7,522 bases of DNA from an uncultured Cellvibrio sp. (GTDB taxonomy: Bacteria; Pseudomonadota; Gammaproteobacteria; Pseudomonadales; Cellvibrionaceae), in NCBI GenBank assembly GCA_946482385.1, contig CAMLRI010000085.1:1-7522 (forward strand), in the 5' to 3' direction. Under the pieces are notes generated by a model. The model ran no database searches and was not told the origin of the DNA. It saw only the letters and a list, made by a program, of their open reading frames with translations. This document shows positions 1 to 5,837 of this stretch, piece by piece; position 1 is the first letter of the stretch; the number at the start of each line of letters is the position of its first letter. The position numbers were made by a program, and so were the translations under genes.

Positions 1-20
1 GGTGCTTAACAAGGAACTGT

Positions 21-291
21 ATGAAAATTAAAGCGTTAATAGCGAGCTGCTGTGTACTTTTCGGCTGCGATGAGTCCGCCCCGGAGGCAACACCTTCGAT
101 TGGTTTGCAGTGGCCACGGCGCCGCGCGATTACCCCATGGAAGCAATTAGGGGAACTTTTTATTACAAGGGGGGAGGATTATGGAGCTGATTTATCTTGA
201 GTTCGATCCGCAATTGCCTCACCTACAGATGAAAATAAGAGCCTACAACGATAAAGAATCCATAGCATTTAAGAAGGTTAGCGTTAAGTAA
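21..291 (+). pseudogene. Broken small lipoprotein gene, probably DUF2931-like
   Basis: The start is well formed: AAGGA at 11-15, then ATG at 21, encoding a lipoprotein signal peptide with lipobox LFGC (Cys16). This frame stops at 198-200 after 59 codons, but its second half looks unnatural (WPRRR). The next frame, open from 74 to 190, encodes FDWFAVATAPRDYPMEAIRG and then TFYYKGG, which has the W-x-APxxYPMEVxxGxF flavour I associate with DUF2931 lipoproteins. A third frame, 181-291, encodes MELIYLEFDP and a Lys-rich tail ending SVK. Joining the pieces needs two -1 shifts, plausibly near the CCCC run at 79-82 and the G6 run at 169-174. The product would be about 88 aa against roughly 200 for the family, so internal sequence is probably lost too. 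Base composition is more AT-rich than the neighbours. The family name is from memory. The lipoprotein start and the frame breaks are seen directly. A sequencing error is an alternative for the shifts. Confidence 0.55.
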
Positions 292-421
292 ATTTCCAGG
301 CATAAGTGCGAGGTGCCCGCTGGCGTCTGCGCTGGATCAAGGTTCTCAGGTGTAATCCTGGGTAGAATAAAAAATAGGCAATTGGCTGGCGCCACAACAG
401 GTGACAAATGCCACCCGAATT
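292..421. other. Non-coding stretch upstream of rpoH promoter
   Basis: I see no gene here. It holds only a weak hairpin (CTCAGG/CCTGGG around 336-351, with no T-run after it) and an 8-bp palindrome TGGCGCCA at 387-394. In many gammaproteobacteria ftsX lies directly upstream of rpoH, but no ftsX end is recognisable in this stretch. Confidence 0.4.
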
Positions 422-448
422 GAACTTTTAGCGACCTAGCCTAACTAA
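422..448 (+). promoter_or_regulatory. Candidate sigma-E (RpoE/AlgU) promoter of rpoH
   Basis: GAACTT at 422-427 matches the sigma-E -35 core. After exactly 16 nt comes ACTAA at 444-448, four of five matches to the -10 core TCTRA. E. coli rpoH P3, a known sigma-E promoter, has the same GAACTT-N16-TCTGA layout. The predicted transcription start is near 455, giving a leader of about 38 nt. A sigma-70 reading is weaker: TTGAAC at 420-425 and TAAAAT at 446-451 are good hexamers, but they are 20 nt apart. Confidence 0.5.
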
Positions 449-463
449 AATGCGGGTGCTAAA

Positions 464-486
464 CTCCAGCCACCCATATTTGGAGG
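464..486 (+). promoter_or_regulatory. Hairpin over the rpoH Shine-Dalgarno
   Basis: CTCCA at 464-468 is the exact complement of TGGAG at 481-485, and a G-U pair (469/480) extends the stem to 6 bp with a loop of about 10 nt. The right arm contains GGAG of the rpoH ribosome binding site (GGAGG, 482-486, 6 nt before ATG). Folding would hide the site; heat would open it. E. coli rpoH is controlled by mRNA structure that melts on heating, although with a different fold. The stem is short, so this is a suggestion. Confidence 0.3.
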
Positions 487-492
487 TATCTC

Positions 493-1353
493 ATGAGCAC
501 AAGCACAAGTCTGCAACCCATAGGCGTACTAGCCCCTGGTGCAAACCTGAATGCCTATGTTCAAGCCGTCAGCAGCTTTTCCATCCTCACCGTGGAGGAG
601 GAGCAACAGCTGGCGCGCGATCTGCACCAGAACGGCAACCTCGACGCCGCACGCAAGCTGGTAATGGCCCATTTGCGCTTCGTGGTACATATCGCCCGCT
701 CCTACAACGGCTACGGCCTGCCCCTGGGCGACCTGATCCAGGAGGGCAACGTCGGCCTGATGAAGGCGGTAAAACGCTTTGACCCCGATAAAGGCGTGCG
801 CCTGGTGTCCTTTGCGGTGCATTGGATCAAGGCCGAAATCCACGAATTTATCCTGCGCAACTGGCGTATCGTCAAAATCGCCACCACCAAGGCCCAGCGC
901 AAGCTGTTCTTTAACCTGCGCGGTGCCAAAAAGCGCCTGGCCTGGTTGAGCAACGACGAAGCCGAAGCAGTCGCCCTGGATTTGGGTGTCGATGTAAAAC
1001 AGGTGCGCGAAATGGAAGGCCGTTTGGCCTCCTACGACGCGGGCTTTGATGCCGGTGAAGACGACGAGGACGACAACTATGTCGCCCCCGCCCACTACCT
1101 GGAAGACAACCGCTATGACCCGGCTGCCCGTTTGGAAGAGGCCAACTGGGAAGAGGCGAGTGTCAATGGCTTGGAAATGGCCATGGACAAGCTGGATGAC
1201 CGCAGCCGGGTGATTTTGCAGCGCCGTTGGTTAAACGACGACAAAGCCACCCTGCACGATCTGGCCGCTGAATATGGTGTATCTGCTGAGCGTATTCGCC
1301 AGCTGGAGAAAAACGCCATGAACAAGGTTAAGGCAATGATGCTGGAAGCCTGA
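493..1353 (+). CDS. rpoH: RNA polymerase sigma-32 heat-shock factor RpoH
   Basis: This is the alternative sigma factor that directs core RNA polymerase to heat-shock promoters (chaperones, proteases). At 286 aa it has the full family length. Region 2 spans about residues 55-130 and includes [21 protein letters not shown] and the -10 recognition helix [19 protein letters not shown]. The RpoH box QRKLFFNLR, diagnostic for sigma-32 over other sigma-70 members, is intact at 135-143. Region 3 carries VREMEGRL, as in E. coli. The region 4 helix-turn-helix is [19 protein letters not shown] at about 254-272. An acidic insert (EDDEDDN, about 189-195) lies between the domains. The ATG at 493 is chosen because GGAGG ends 6 nt upstream. 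The gene is probably transcribed alone: a sigma-E-like promoter lies upstream and a strong terminator follows. An overlapping open frame from 450 is a shadow. Confidence 0.97.
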   Translation: MSTSTSLQPIGVLAPGANLNAYVQAVSSFSILTVEEEQQLARDLHQNGNLDAARKLVMAHLRFVVHIARSYNGYGLPLGDLIQEGNVGLMKAVKRFDPDKGVRLVSFAVHWIKAEIHEFILRNWRIVKIATTKAQRKLFFNLRGAKKRLAWLSNDEAEAVALDLGVDVKQVREMEGRLASYDAGFDAGEDDEDDNYVAPAHYLEDNRYDPAARLEEANWEEASVNGLEMAMDKLDDRSRVILQRRWLNDDKATLHDLAAEYGVSAERIRQLEKNAMNKVKAMMLEA

Positions 1354-1375
1354 TCAGCCGTCAGATACAGCTACC

Positions 1376-1408
1376 AAGGCCGCGCACTGCGCGGCCTTTT
1401 TATTTTTT
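1376..1408 (+). terminator. Rho-independent terminator of rpoH
   Basis: A perfect 10-bp stem (AAGGCCGCGC, 1376-1385, with GCGCGGCCTT, 1389-1398) has a 3-nt loop and runs into TTTTTATTTTTT. It starts 22 nt after the rpoH stop and ends just before the ribosome binding site of the next gene, so the downstream gene needs readthrough or its own promoter. Confidence 0.9.
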
Positions 1409-1419
1409 CGGAGTTATAA

Positions 1420-1797
1420 ATGGCGCGAATGTTTATCCTGGCAGCCGCCCTTAGCGGCCTGCTAGCGGTGGTATTGGGCGCTTTTGCGGCCCATGGCCTT
1501 AAGGCCCAGCTGCCAGCGGCGGCCCTGCACAGCTTCCAAGTGGGGGTGCAATACCAGATGTACCACGCCCTGGCGCTGCTCGGGGTGGGCATACTCATGG
1601 CGGTGAAACCCCAGTGGTCGGGGTTAAAAGCCAGCGGCCTTGCCTTTATACTGGGCGCCTTTTTGTTCAGTGGCAGCCTATATGGCCTGGCCTTGGGCGG
1701 CCCGCGCTGGTTGGGGCCGGTAACGCCCCTGGGTGGGCTGAGCTTTATGCTCGGCTGGCTGCTGCTGGCGCTGGCGGCCTGGCGCCACAAAACCTGA
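1420..1797 (+). CDS. DUF423 family inner-membrane protein (YgdD-like)
   Basis: This is a small integral membrane protein of 125 aa, the normal length for DUF423 (E. coli YgdD). Its biochemical role is unknown. Family signatures are all present: GAFAAHGL at 20-27, [16 protein letters not shown] at 39-54, LFSGSLYGL at 82-90 and [16 protein letters not shown] at 98-113. Four hydrophobic segments fit transmembrane helices at about 4-24, 45-62, 71-92 and 99-121, with a short basic tail (WRHKT). The ATG at 1420 follows GGAG at 1410-1413. It sits 22 nt after the rpoH T-tract and 52 nt before trmB. From memory, rpoH, a DUF423 gene and trmB lie close together in related genomes, so the context looks inherited. 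Confidence 0.9.
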   Translation: MARMFILAAALSGLLAVVLGAFAAHGLKAQLPAAALHSFQVGVQYQMYHALALLGVGILMAVKPQWSGLKASGLAFILGAFLFSGSLYGLALGGPRWLGPVTPLGGLSFMLGWLLLALAAWRHKT

Positions 1798-1820
1798 GTG
1801 GTTTACTGCGCCACTTTTCT
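1797..1820 (+). terminator. Weak terminator or attenuator-like hairpin before trmB
   Basis: AGTGG at 1797-1801 (overlapping the DUF423 stop) pairs with CCACT at 1811-1815 over a 9-nt loop, followed by TTTCT. GTGG could equally pair with CCAC at 1785-1788, because GCGCCAC occurs twice (1782-1788 and 1808-1814). The 5-bp stem and broken T-run make it weak, so partial readthrough into trmB is likely. Confidence 0.25.
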
Positions 1821-1849
1821 GTTGCCCTCCTCACTGGTTGAAACCTTTT

Positions 1850-2596
1850 ATGTCTGATTTGCCGCAAATCCTCCCCGCCAGCGATGGCGAGGAACAGGGA
1901 TTTTTGATTAAACCCGAGTTCAAACCCAAACCCATCCGCAGCTTTGTGATCCGCGCCGGGCGCATTACCGAAGGCCAAAAGCGCGCCTTTGAAGATTGCT
2001 GGCCGCGCCTGGGGTTGAGCCTGTTTGGCGGCGCCATTAACCCCCAGCAGGTGTTTGGCCGCGCTGCCCCCCTGGTATTGGAAATTGGTTTTGGTATGGG
2101 CGATTCGCTGCTGGAAATGGCGATTAATGAGCCGGACAAAAACTTTATTGGTATCGAAGTCCACCCGCCCGGTGTGGGCCGGATAATGAATGGTGCTATT
2201 CAGTCGGAGTTAAGTAACTTACGGGTATATATGGCCGACGCTATGGACGTGCTGGAAGACTGCATCCCCGATGGCAGCATCGACCGCTTGCAGCTCTACT
2301 TTCCCGATCCCTGGCATAAAAAGAAGCATCACAAACGCCGTATCCTGCAAGCGGATTTTGTGCAAAAACTGCGGCCCAAACTGGCGTTGGGCGGGGTTTT
2401 TCACATGGCCACCGACTGGCAGCCCTATGCCGAACACATGCTGGAAGTTATGAGCGCGGCACCGGGTTTTAGCAATACCCAGGGCGATGGCGGCTATGCC
2501 CCGCGCCCGGCGTACCGGCCCATCACCAAGTTTGAAAAGCGCGGTGAGCGCCTGGGGCATGGCGTTTGGGATCTTTTGTTTAAAAAGACCAGTTAG
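1850..2596 (+). CDS. trmB: tRNA (guanine-N7-)-methyltransferase TrmB
   Basis: This SAM-dependent enzyme makes m7G at position 46 in the variable loop of tRNAs (EC 2.1.1.33) in the cytoplasm. From the ATG at 1850 it is 248 aa, close to the usual size. The SAM-binding motif [15 protein letters not shown] is at 77-91, [14 protein letters not shown] at 99-112 and the acidic loop [14 protein letters not shown] at 128-141. The TrmB hallmark [14 protein letters not shown] is at 151-164 and includes the conserved Asp153. [10 protein letters not shown] is at 181-190, and the C-terminal substrate motif [19 protein letters not shown] is at 226-244. The frame also opens at TTG 1838, adding MKPF. I prefer ATG 1850, but neither start has a good Shine-Dalgarno, so translation may be modest. 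In pseudomonads thiS and thiG lie next to trmB; they are absent here. Confidence 0.95.
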   Translation: MSDLPQILPASDGEEQGFLIKPEFKPKPIRSFVIRAGRITEGQKRAFEDCWPRLGLSLFGGAINPQQVFGRAAPLVLEIGFGMGDSLLEMAINEPDKNFIGIEVHPPGVGRIMNGAIQSELSNLRVYMADAMDVLEDCIPDGSIDRLQLYFPDPWHKKKHHKRRILQADFVQKLRPKLALGGVFHMATDWQPYAEHMLEVMSAAPGFSNTQGDGGYAPRPAYRPITKFEKRGERLGHGVWDLLFKKTS

Positions 2597-2682
2597 TTTG
2601 CTAAGGTGAGCCCGCACCAATAATGATGAAATGGATTTTAAGCAAGCTGATCGTTAACACACCCACCATGGTTTAAGGATGA

Positions 2683-2701
2683 CTGCGCACAATGATCGCA
2701 G
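2683..2701 (+). promoter_or_regulatory. Small hairpin in the ompA leader
   Basis: CTGCG (2683-2687) and CGCAG (2697-2701) can form a 5-bp stem with a 9-nt loop, 27 nt before the ompA ribosome binding site. Leader stem-loops stabilise ompA mRNA in E. coli, but this one is small and could be chance. Confidence 0.2.
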
Positions 2702-2737
2702 CACCGATGGACCAAGCTAATTTCAACGGAGAACGAA

Positions 2738-3796
2738 ATGGCCAGTAACAAAGTAAAACTAGCGACCCTCTCAGCCTTTATTGCCGCCGTAGTAGCAACA
2801 GGCGTGAATGCACAAAGCCACTCAGGTGAAGTTACCGCCCAAGCCGGCCGTATCTTTTTTGATGACCCCCTGGAAGACGCCAATACCTGGGGCCTGAGCT
2901 TTGGTTTTCCTGTGAATGACAACTGGACCCTGGAAGCCGTATGGAGCCGTTACGACACCGAAACCCAGGATGGCAATTGGGATCTGGATGGCACCCAGTA
3001 CCGCTTGGACGGTATTTACAACATCACCACCGAAAGCCAGTGGAAACCCTACCTGGCTATGGGTTTGGGCGACCTCAAGCGCGAGCTGAATTTTGCTGGC
3101 GATAAAAACTCTGCCCGCGAAACCCTGCTCAACCTGGGTGCCGGCGTTAAGCGCGACCTGGGCGGCAACTGGCAGTTCCGCACCGACCTGCGCGCCTTCA
3201 ACAGCCTGGATAACGAGTACACCGACCTGGCGCTCAACCTGGGCCTGACCTACCTGTTTGGCAAAACCCAAGCCGCCCCTGTAGTTGCTGCCCCAGCGCC
3301 GGCTCCCCAGCCAGTAGTGGAAAAAGACAGCGATGGCGACGGTGTGTTGGATTCCAAAGACCAGTGCGCCAACACCCCCAGCACCCACAAAGTGGATGCT
3401 GTAGGTTGCTCACTCAAGCTGACTGAAACTGTAGCCATCGAACTCAACATCACTTTCGATTCCGCCAAGTCTGTAATCAAGCCGGAATTTGAAGGCGAAG
3501 TGGCCAAGCTGGCCAAGTTCATGGGCGAGTACGCTGACACTGTGGTGACCATTGAAGGCCACACCGACAGCCAGGGTGCAGATGCCTACAACCAAAAGCT
3601 GTCACAAAGCCGTGCCGACGCGGTAAAAGCGGCGCTGATCACCAAATACGGTGTTAGTGCTGACCGTGTAAGCGCCATTGGTTACGGTGAAGCCAAGCCG
3701 ATTGCGGACAACAACACCGCTGCCGGCCGCGAGCAAAACCGCCGTGTGGTTGGTCAAGTGTCTACCAAGGTAACCAAGACCGAAACCCGCAACTAA
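2738..3796 (+). CDS. ompA: OmpA-family outer-membrane protein
   Basis: This is an outer-membrane beta-barrel that anchors the envelope to peptidoglycan; 352 aa. The signal peptide is residues 1-25 (cut after VNA). The barrel domain spans about 30-175, with alternating strands and an aromatic end LGLTYLFG. A Pro/Ala hinge (APVVAAPAPAPQP, about 180-192) leads to a thrombospondin type-3-like calcium loop, DSDGDGVLDSKDQC (197-210). Cys210 and Cys224 could form a disulfide. The OmpA C-terminal domain runs from about 233 to 338, with NITFDSAKSVI and TIEGHTDSQG. Asp277 and Arg292 align by spacing with E. coli OmpA Asp271 and Arg286, which hold diaminopimelate, so peptidoglycan binding should be intact. 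The ATG follows GGAGAA at 2728-2733. It has its own leader and a strong terminator, so it is probably monocistronic and highly expressed. OprF-like function is also possible. Confidence 0.9.
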   Translation: MASNKVKLATLSAFIAAVVATGVNAQSHSGEVTAQAGRIFFDDPLEDANTWGLSFGFPVNDNWTLEAVWSRYDTETQDGNWDLDGTQYRLDGIYNITTESQWKPYLAMGLGDLKRELNFAGDKNSARETLLNLGAGVKRDLGGNWQFRTDLRAFNSLDNEYTDLALNLGLTYLFGKTQAAPVVAAPAPAPQPVVEKDSDGDGVLDSKDQCANTPSTHKVDAVGCSLKLTETVAIELNITFDSAKSVIKPEFEGEVAKLAKFMGEYADTVVTIEGHTDSQGADAYNQKLSQSRADAVKAALITKYGVSADRVSAIGYGEAKPIADNNTAAGREQNRRVVGQVSTKVTKTETRN

Positions 3797-3832
3797 ACCG
3801 CAACCCGCAACATAAGTTGCAGGTTCCGCGCT

Positions 3833-3862
3833 AAAAAAACCCGGCTTCGGCCGGGTTTTTTT
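3833..3862. terminator. Bidirectional terminator between ompA and the GH43 gene
   Basis: This is a perfect 13-bp inverted repeat: A7 then CCCGGC (3833-3845), the stable tetraloop TTCG (3846-3849), and GCCGGG then T7 (3850-3862). It provides a T-tract on both strands, so it can end ompA from the left and the GH43 gene (stop codon at 3881-3883) from the right. Confidence 0.95.
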
Positions 3863-3880
3863 ATGCCTGGAATAAGCCCA

Positions 3881-5539
3881 TTAGGGGGCCAGGGTGAAGT
3901 TGTCGATATCGGCATAGCCGCCGCCGGGCAATTCACTGGCCGCGAACAGGCCAATTTTGGCGCCCACCCAGCGCCCCCGCTGGGCGGTGAAGTCTCCGGC
4001 TACCGGGATGAAATCCACCCCATTGAGGCTATAGGCAAAGCTGACCTTGGCGCCCTTGTGCACCTGGGCGCGCAACCATACCTGGTTTTGCGGCAGGGTT
4101 TGGCGGAACAGGGTTTGCTCCTCGCAGTTGGCTTGGGTGTCTAGGCAGGTGTTGAGGCGCAGTTCGGCCCTGCCCTGGTGCTGTTGCAGCCCCAGCCAGG
4201 CGTAGTTGAAACCGTAGACCACCAGGCCGGCCCGTTCGCCCTCGGTGTTGGCGTTAAGGCGCAGCTGGCTGGTGACGCTGAAGGTCTCTGCCGGGAATTT
4301 TTGCAACAGCAGCGCCGGGTTGTACCAGAGGCGGGTGGCGTTGATCTCGGCGTCGTAGCGGCTGAACAGGCGCAGCTGGCCGGGGTTGGCGGTTAGGGAA
4401 TACCAATCCGCCTGCCAGTTGGCACTCCACTGCCACTGCAGCCCCAGGCGTGCGCCATTGAAATCGTCGCTGGTGGCCGGGGTGGCCATGGCGAATTGGC
4501 CGGCGATGGGCTTGCGCTGGCGCAGCACCGGCTCGCCCACGCCTTCGCGGTTGTGCTTGTGCCCCATTACTGGCCAGCCGTCCTTCCAGGCCATGGGTTG
4601 CAGGTGGACTATGCGGCCATAGGCGCCCTTGTCTTGAAAGTGGAAAAACCAGTCATCCCCTGCGGGGGTTTGCACCCAGGCTCCCTGGTGGGGGCCGTTG
4701 ATGGGGCTGGCGCCCTGGGCCAGCACGATTTTGTCCTCGTATGGGCCTTGAATCTGCTTGGCGCGGAATACCGATTGCCAGCCAAATTCCACCCCGCCGG
4801 CGGGGGCGAAAACATAGTAGTAGCCATCGCGTTTGTAGAACTTGGGGCCTTCCAGGGTGCTATAACCGGGGATTTTGTCGCCATCTATCACGATTTTACC
4901 CTCCTGGTCGAGGATGCGGCTGGCGTCGGGTGCCATCCGCCTCAGGGTCAGGCGGTTGTTAATGCCGGCGCGGCTTTTGGCCCAGGCGTGGAGCAAATAG
5001 GCCTGGCCATCCTCATCCCACAGGGGGGTGGGGTCGATAAGGCCCTGGCCGGCCAGGAGCAGCCGGGGCTGGCTCCAGGGGCCGCGGAAATCCTTGGCGG
5101 TGATGACATAAATACCGAAGTCCGGGTCCGGGTAAAAAATCCAGAATTGGCCAGCGTGATAGCGCAGGCAGGGCGCCCAAACGCCTTTGCCGTGTTGCGG
5201 GCGGGCAAAAACTGCGGCGGGCAGCTGCTGGGGCAGGGCGTGGCCTACCAGGGTCCAGTTGATCATATCGGCCGATTCCAGCAGCGGCAGGCCGGGGGCG
5301 CTGTTAAAGCTGGAGGCGGTCATGTAGTAGCGCTCGCCCACCCGAATGGCATCCGGGTCGGAGTAATCGGCGTGGATGATGGGGTTCTGGTAGTAGCCAT
5401 CGCCCAAGTCGGCTTGCCAGACAGGCGCTGGCGCCCGCTGTTGGCTGGGGCCATTACAGCCGCTCAAAACACCTGCCAAGACGAGCCCAGAGAGCAGCCA
5501 TGCCGCGCCCTGGTGTGGGTGAAATCTGTGTTGTTTCAT
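3881..5539 (-). CDS. Lipoprotein GH43 glycoside hydrolase (xylosidase/arabinofuranosidase type)
   Basis: This is a predicted cell-envelope enzyme that cleaves xylose or arabinose residues from plant polysaccharide; 552 aa. The signal peptide has a lipobox, LSGC, with Cys28; Asn follows, so outer-membrane sorting is expected. The five-bladed GH43 propeller spans about 50-345. It carries the three acidic residues expected by position: base Asp61 (YSDPDAIRVG), pKa-setting Asp169 (LIDPTPLWDEDG) and acid Glu230 (STLEGPKFYK). Other GH43 landmarks are GLPLLESADMINW and GVWAPCLRYH. A C-terminal beta-sandwich at about 356-552 (SDDFNG to YADIDNFTL) resembles the GH43_C2/concanavalin-like module; Cys465 and Cys472 may pair. 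The start ATG (5537-5539) has a weak GGGA upstream. Overall form suggests subfamily 12 or a relative, but substrate cannot be fixed from sequence. It stands alone between terminators, with its own promoter and a leader of about 140 nt. Confidence 0.92.
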   Translation of the reverse strand: MKQHRFHPHQGAAWLLSGLVLAGVLSGCNGPSQQRAPAPVWQADLGDGYYQNPIIHADYSDPDAIRVGERYYMTASSFNSAPGLPLLESADMINWTLVGHALPQQLPAAVFARPQHGKGVWAPCLRYHAGQFWIFYPDPDFGIYVITAKDFRGPWSQPRLLLAGQGLIDPTPLWDEDGQAYLLHAWAKSRAGINNRLTLRRMAPDASRILDQEGKIVIDGDKIPGYSTLEGPKFYKRDGYYYVFAPAGGVEFGWQSVFRAKQIQGPYEDKIVLAQGASPINGPHQGAWVQTPAGDDWFFHFQDKGAYGRIVHLQPMAWKDGWPVMGHKHNREGVGEPVLRQRKPIAGQFAMATPATSDDFNGARLGLQWQWSANWQADWYSLTANPGQLRLFSRYDAEINATRLWYNPALLLQKFPAETFSVTSQLRLNANTEGERAGLVVYGFNYAWLGLQQHQGRAELRLNTCLDTQANCEEQTLFRQTLPQNQVWLRAQVHKGAKVSFAYSLNGVDFIPVAGDFTAQRGRWVGAKIGLFAASELPGGGYADIDNFTLAP

Positions 5540-5570
5540 CGTAATTCCCGGATTTTTGGTCGTTATAGGG

Positions 5571-5592
5571 AGCGCCTGCCACAGGTGGCGCT
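5571..5592 (-). promoter_or_regulatory. Hairpin in the GH43 mRNA leader
   Basis: AGCGCC (5571-5576) and GGCGCT (5587-5592) form a 6-bp stem with a 10-nt loop, 31 nt before the start codon. No T-tract follows on the minus strand, so it is not a terminator. Its role is unknown. Confidence 0.25.
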
Positions 5593-5668
5593 TGGGTTTT
5601 ATTGCCGATGAAATAGCTGTGGCACCTTATGGTTTGGTGCTTGATTGTTTGCTGCTTGATGCTGGCTA

Positions 5669-5680
5669 ACCATTAATGGT
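5669..5680. promoter_or_regulatory. Perfect 12-bp palindrome at GH43 transcription start, candidate operator
   Basis: ACCATTAATGGT is its own reverse complement over all 12 bases. Reading on the minus strand it begins 7 nt after the predicted -10 box, so it covers about +1 to +12, where a dimeric repressor would block initiation. I do not recognise the regulator, and no regulator gene adjoins it. Confidence 0.4.
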
Positions 5681-5687
5681 CTTTGAA

Positions 5688-5716
5688 ACTATAAGCAGCG
5701 AAAGAGGGGTGTACAA
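5688..5716 (-). promoter_or_regulatory. Predicted sigma-70 promoter of the GH43 gene
   Basis: On the minus strand, TTGTAC (5711-5716) and TATAGT (5688-5693, five of six matches to the -10 consensus) are 17 nt apart. The -35 is weak (three of six), which would suit a regulated gene. The transcript would start near 5681 and carry a leader of about 140 nt. That leader region also contains two copies of TGCTTGAT (5638-5645 and 5653-5660, plus-strand sequence). Confidence 0.4.
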
Positions 5717-5766
5717 GTAAAGAAGGATTAACCGGGGCGAGCGCTGCCTGGGTGAAGCCCGGGAGT

Positions 5767-5793
5767 AAAAACAGCGCCGGGTTGCCCCGGCGC
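5767..5793 (-). terminator. Rho-independent terminator of the epimerase gene
   Basis: An 8-bp GC stem (GCGCCGGG at 5774-5781 with CCCGGCGC at 5786-5793, loop of 4) is followed on the minus strand by TGTTTTT (5767-5773). It lies 45 nt after the epimerase stop codon and upstream of the GH43 promoter, so the two minus-strand genes are separate transcription units. Confidence 0.75.
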
Positions 5794-5837
5794 CAGTGAC
5801 CGATTTTTTTGCCGATTTTTAGGCGTTGTACCCCGCC

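Noticed and set aside
473..479. CCCATAT resembling a sigma-32 -10 element upstream of rpoH
   Set aside because: No CTTGAA-like -35 box lies 13-15 nt upstream, and transcription would start within or after the Shine-Dalgarno.
529..1095. 188-codon minus-strand frame opposite rpoH
   Set aside because: It lies fully within rpoH, whose sigma-32 motifs explain the sequence.
1838..1849. TTG start adding four residues (MKPF) to TrmB
   Set aside because: ATG at 1850 is the commoner start codon and neither has a good Shine-Dalgarno. The longer start is possible but not preferred.
2598..2624. Possible sigma-70 promoter for ompA (TTGCTA, then AATAAT)
   Set aside because: The spacing is only 15 nt and the -35 matches four of six. 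It is too weak to list as a feature, although ompA must have a promoter in or near this gap.
4496..5611. 371-codon open frame on the plus strand opposite the GH43 gene
   Set aside because: It is antisense to a gene with intact catalytic motifs, has a low-complexity Gly/Ala/Val-rich product, and no recognisable domain. Open antisense frames are expected in GC-rich codon usage.
5796..5820. Direct repeat CCGATTTTT with T-runs on the plus strand after the GC hairpin at 5774-5793
   Set aside because: The T7 run is more than 10 nt from the stem, and no plus-strand gene ends here. The hairpin works as a terminator on the minus strand instead.
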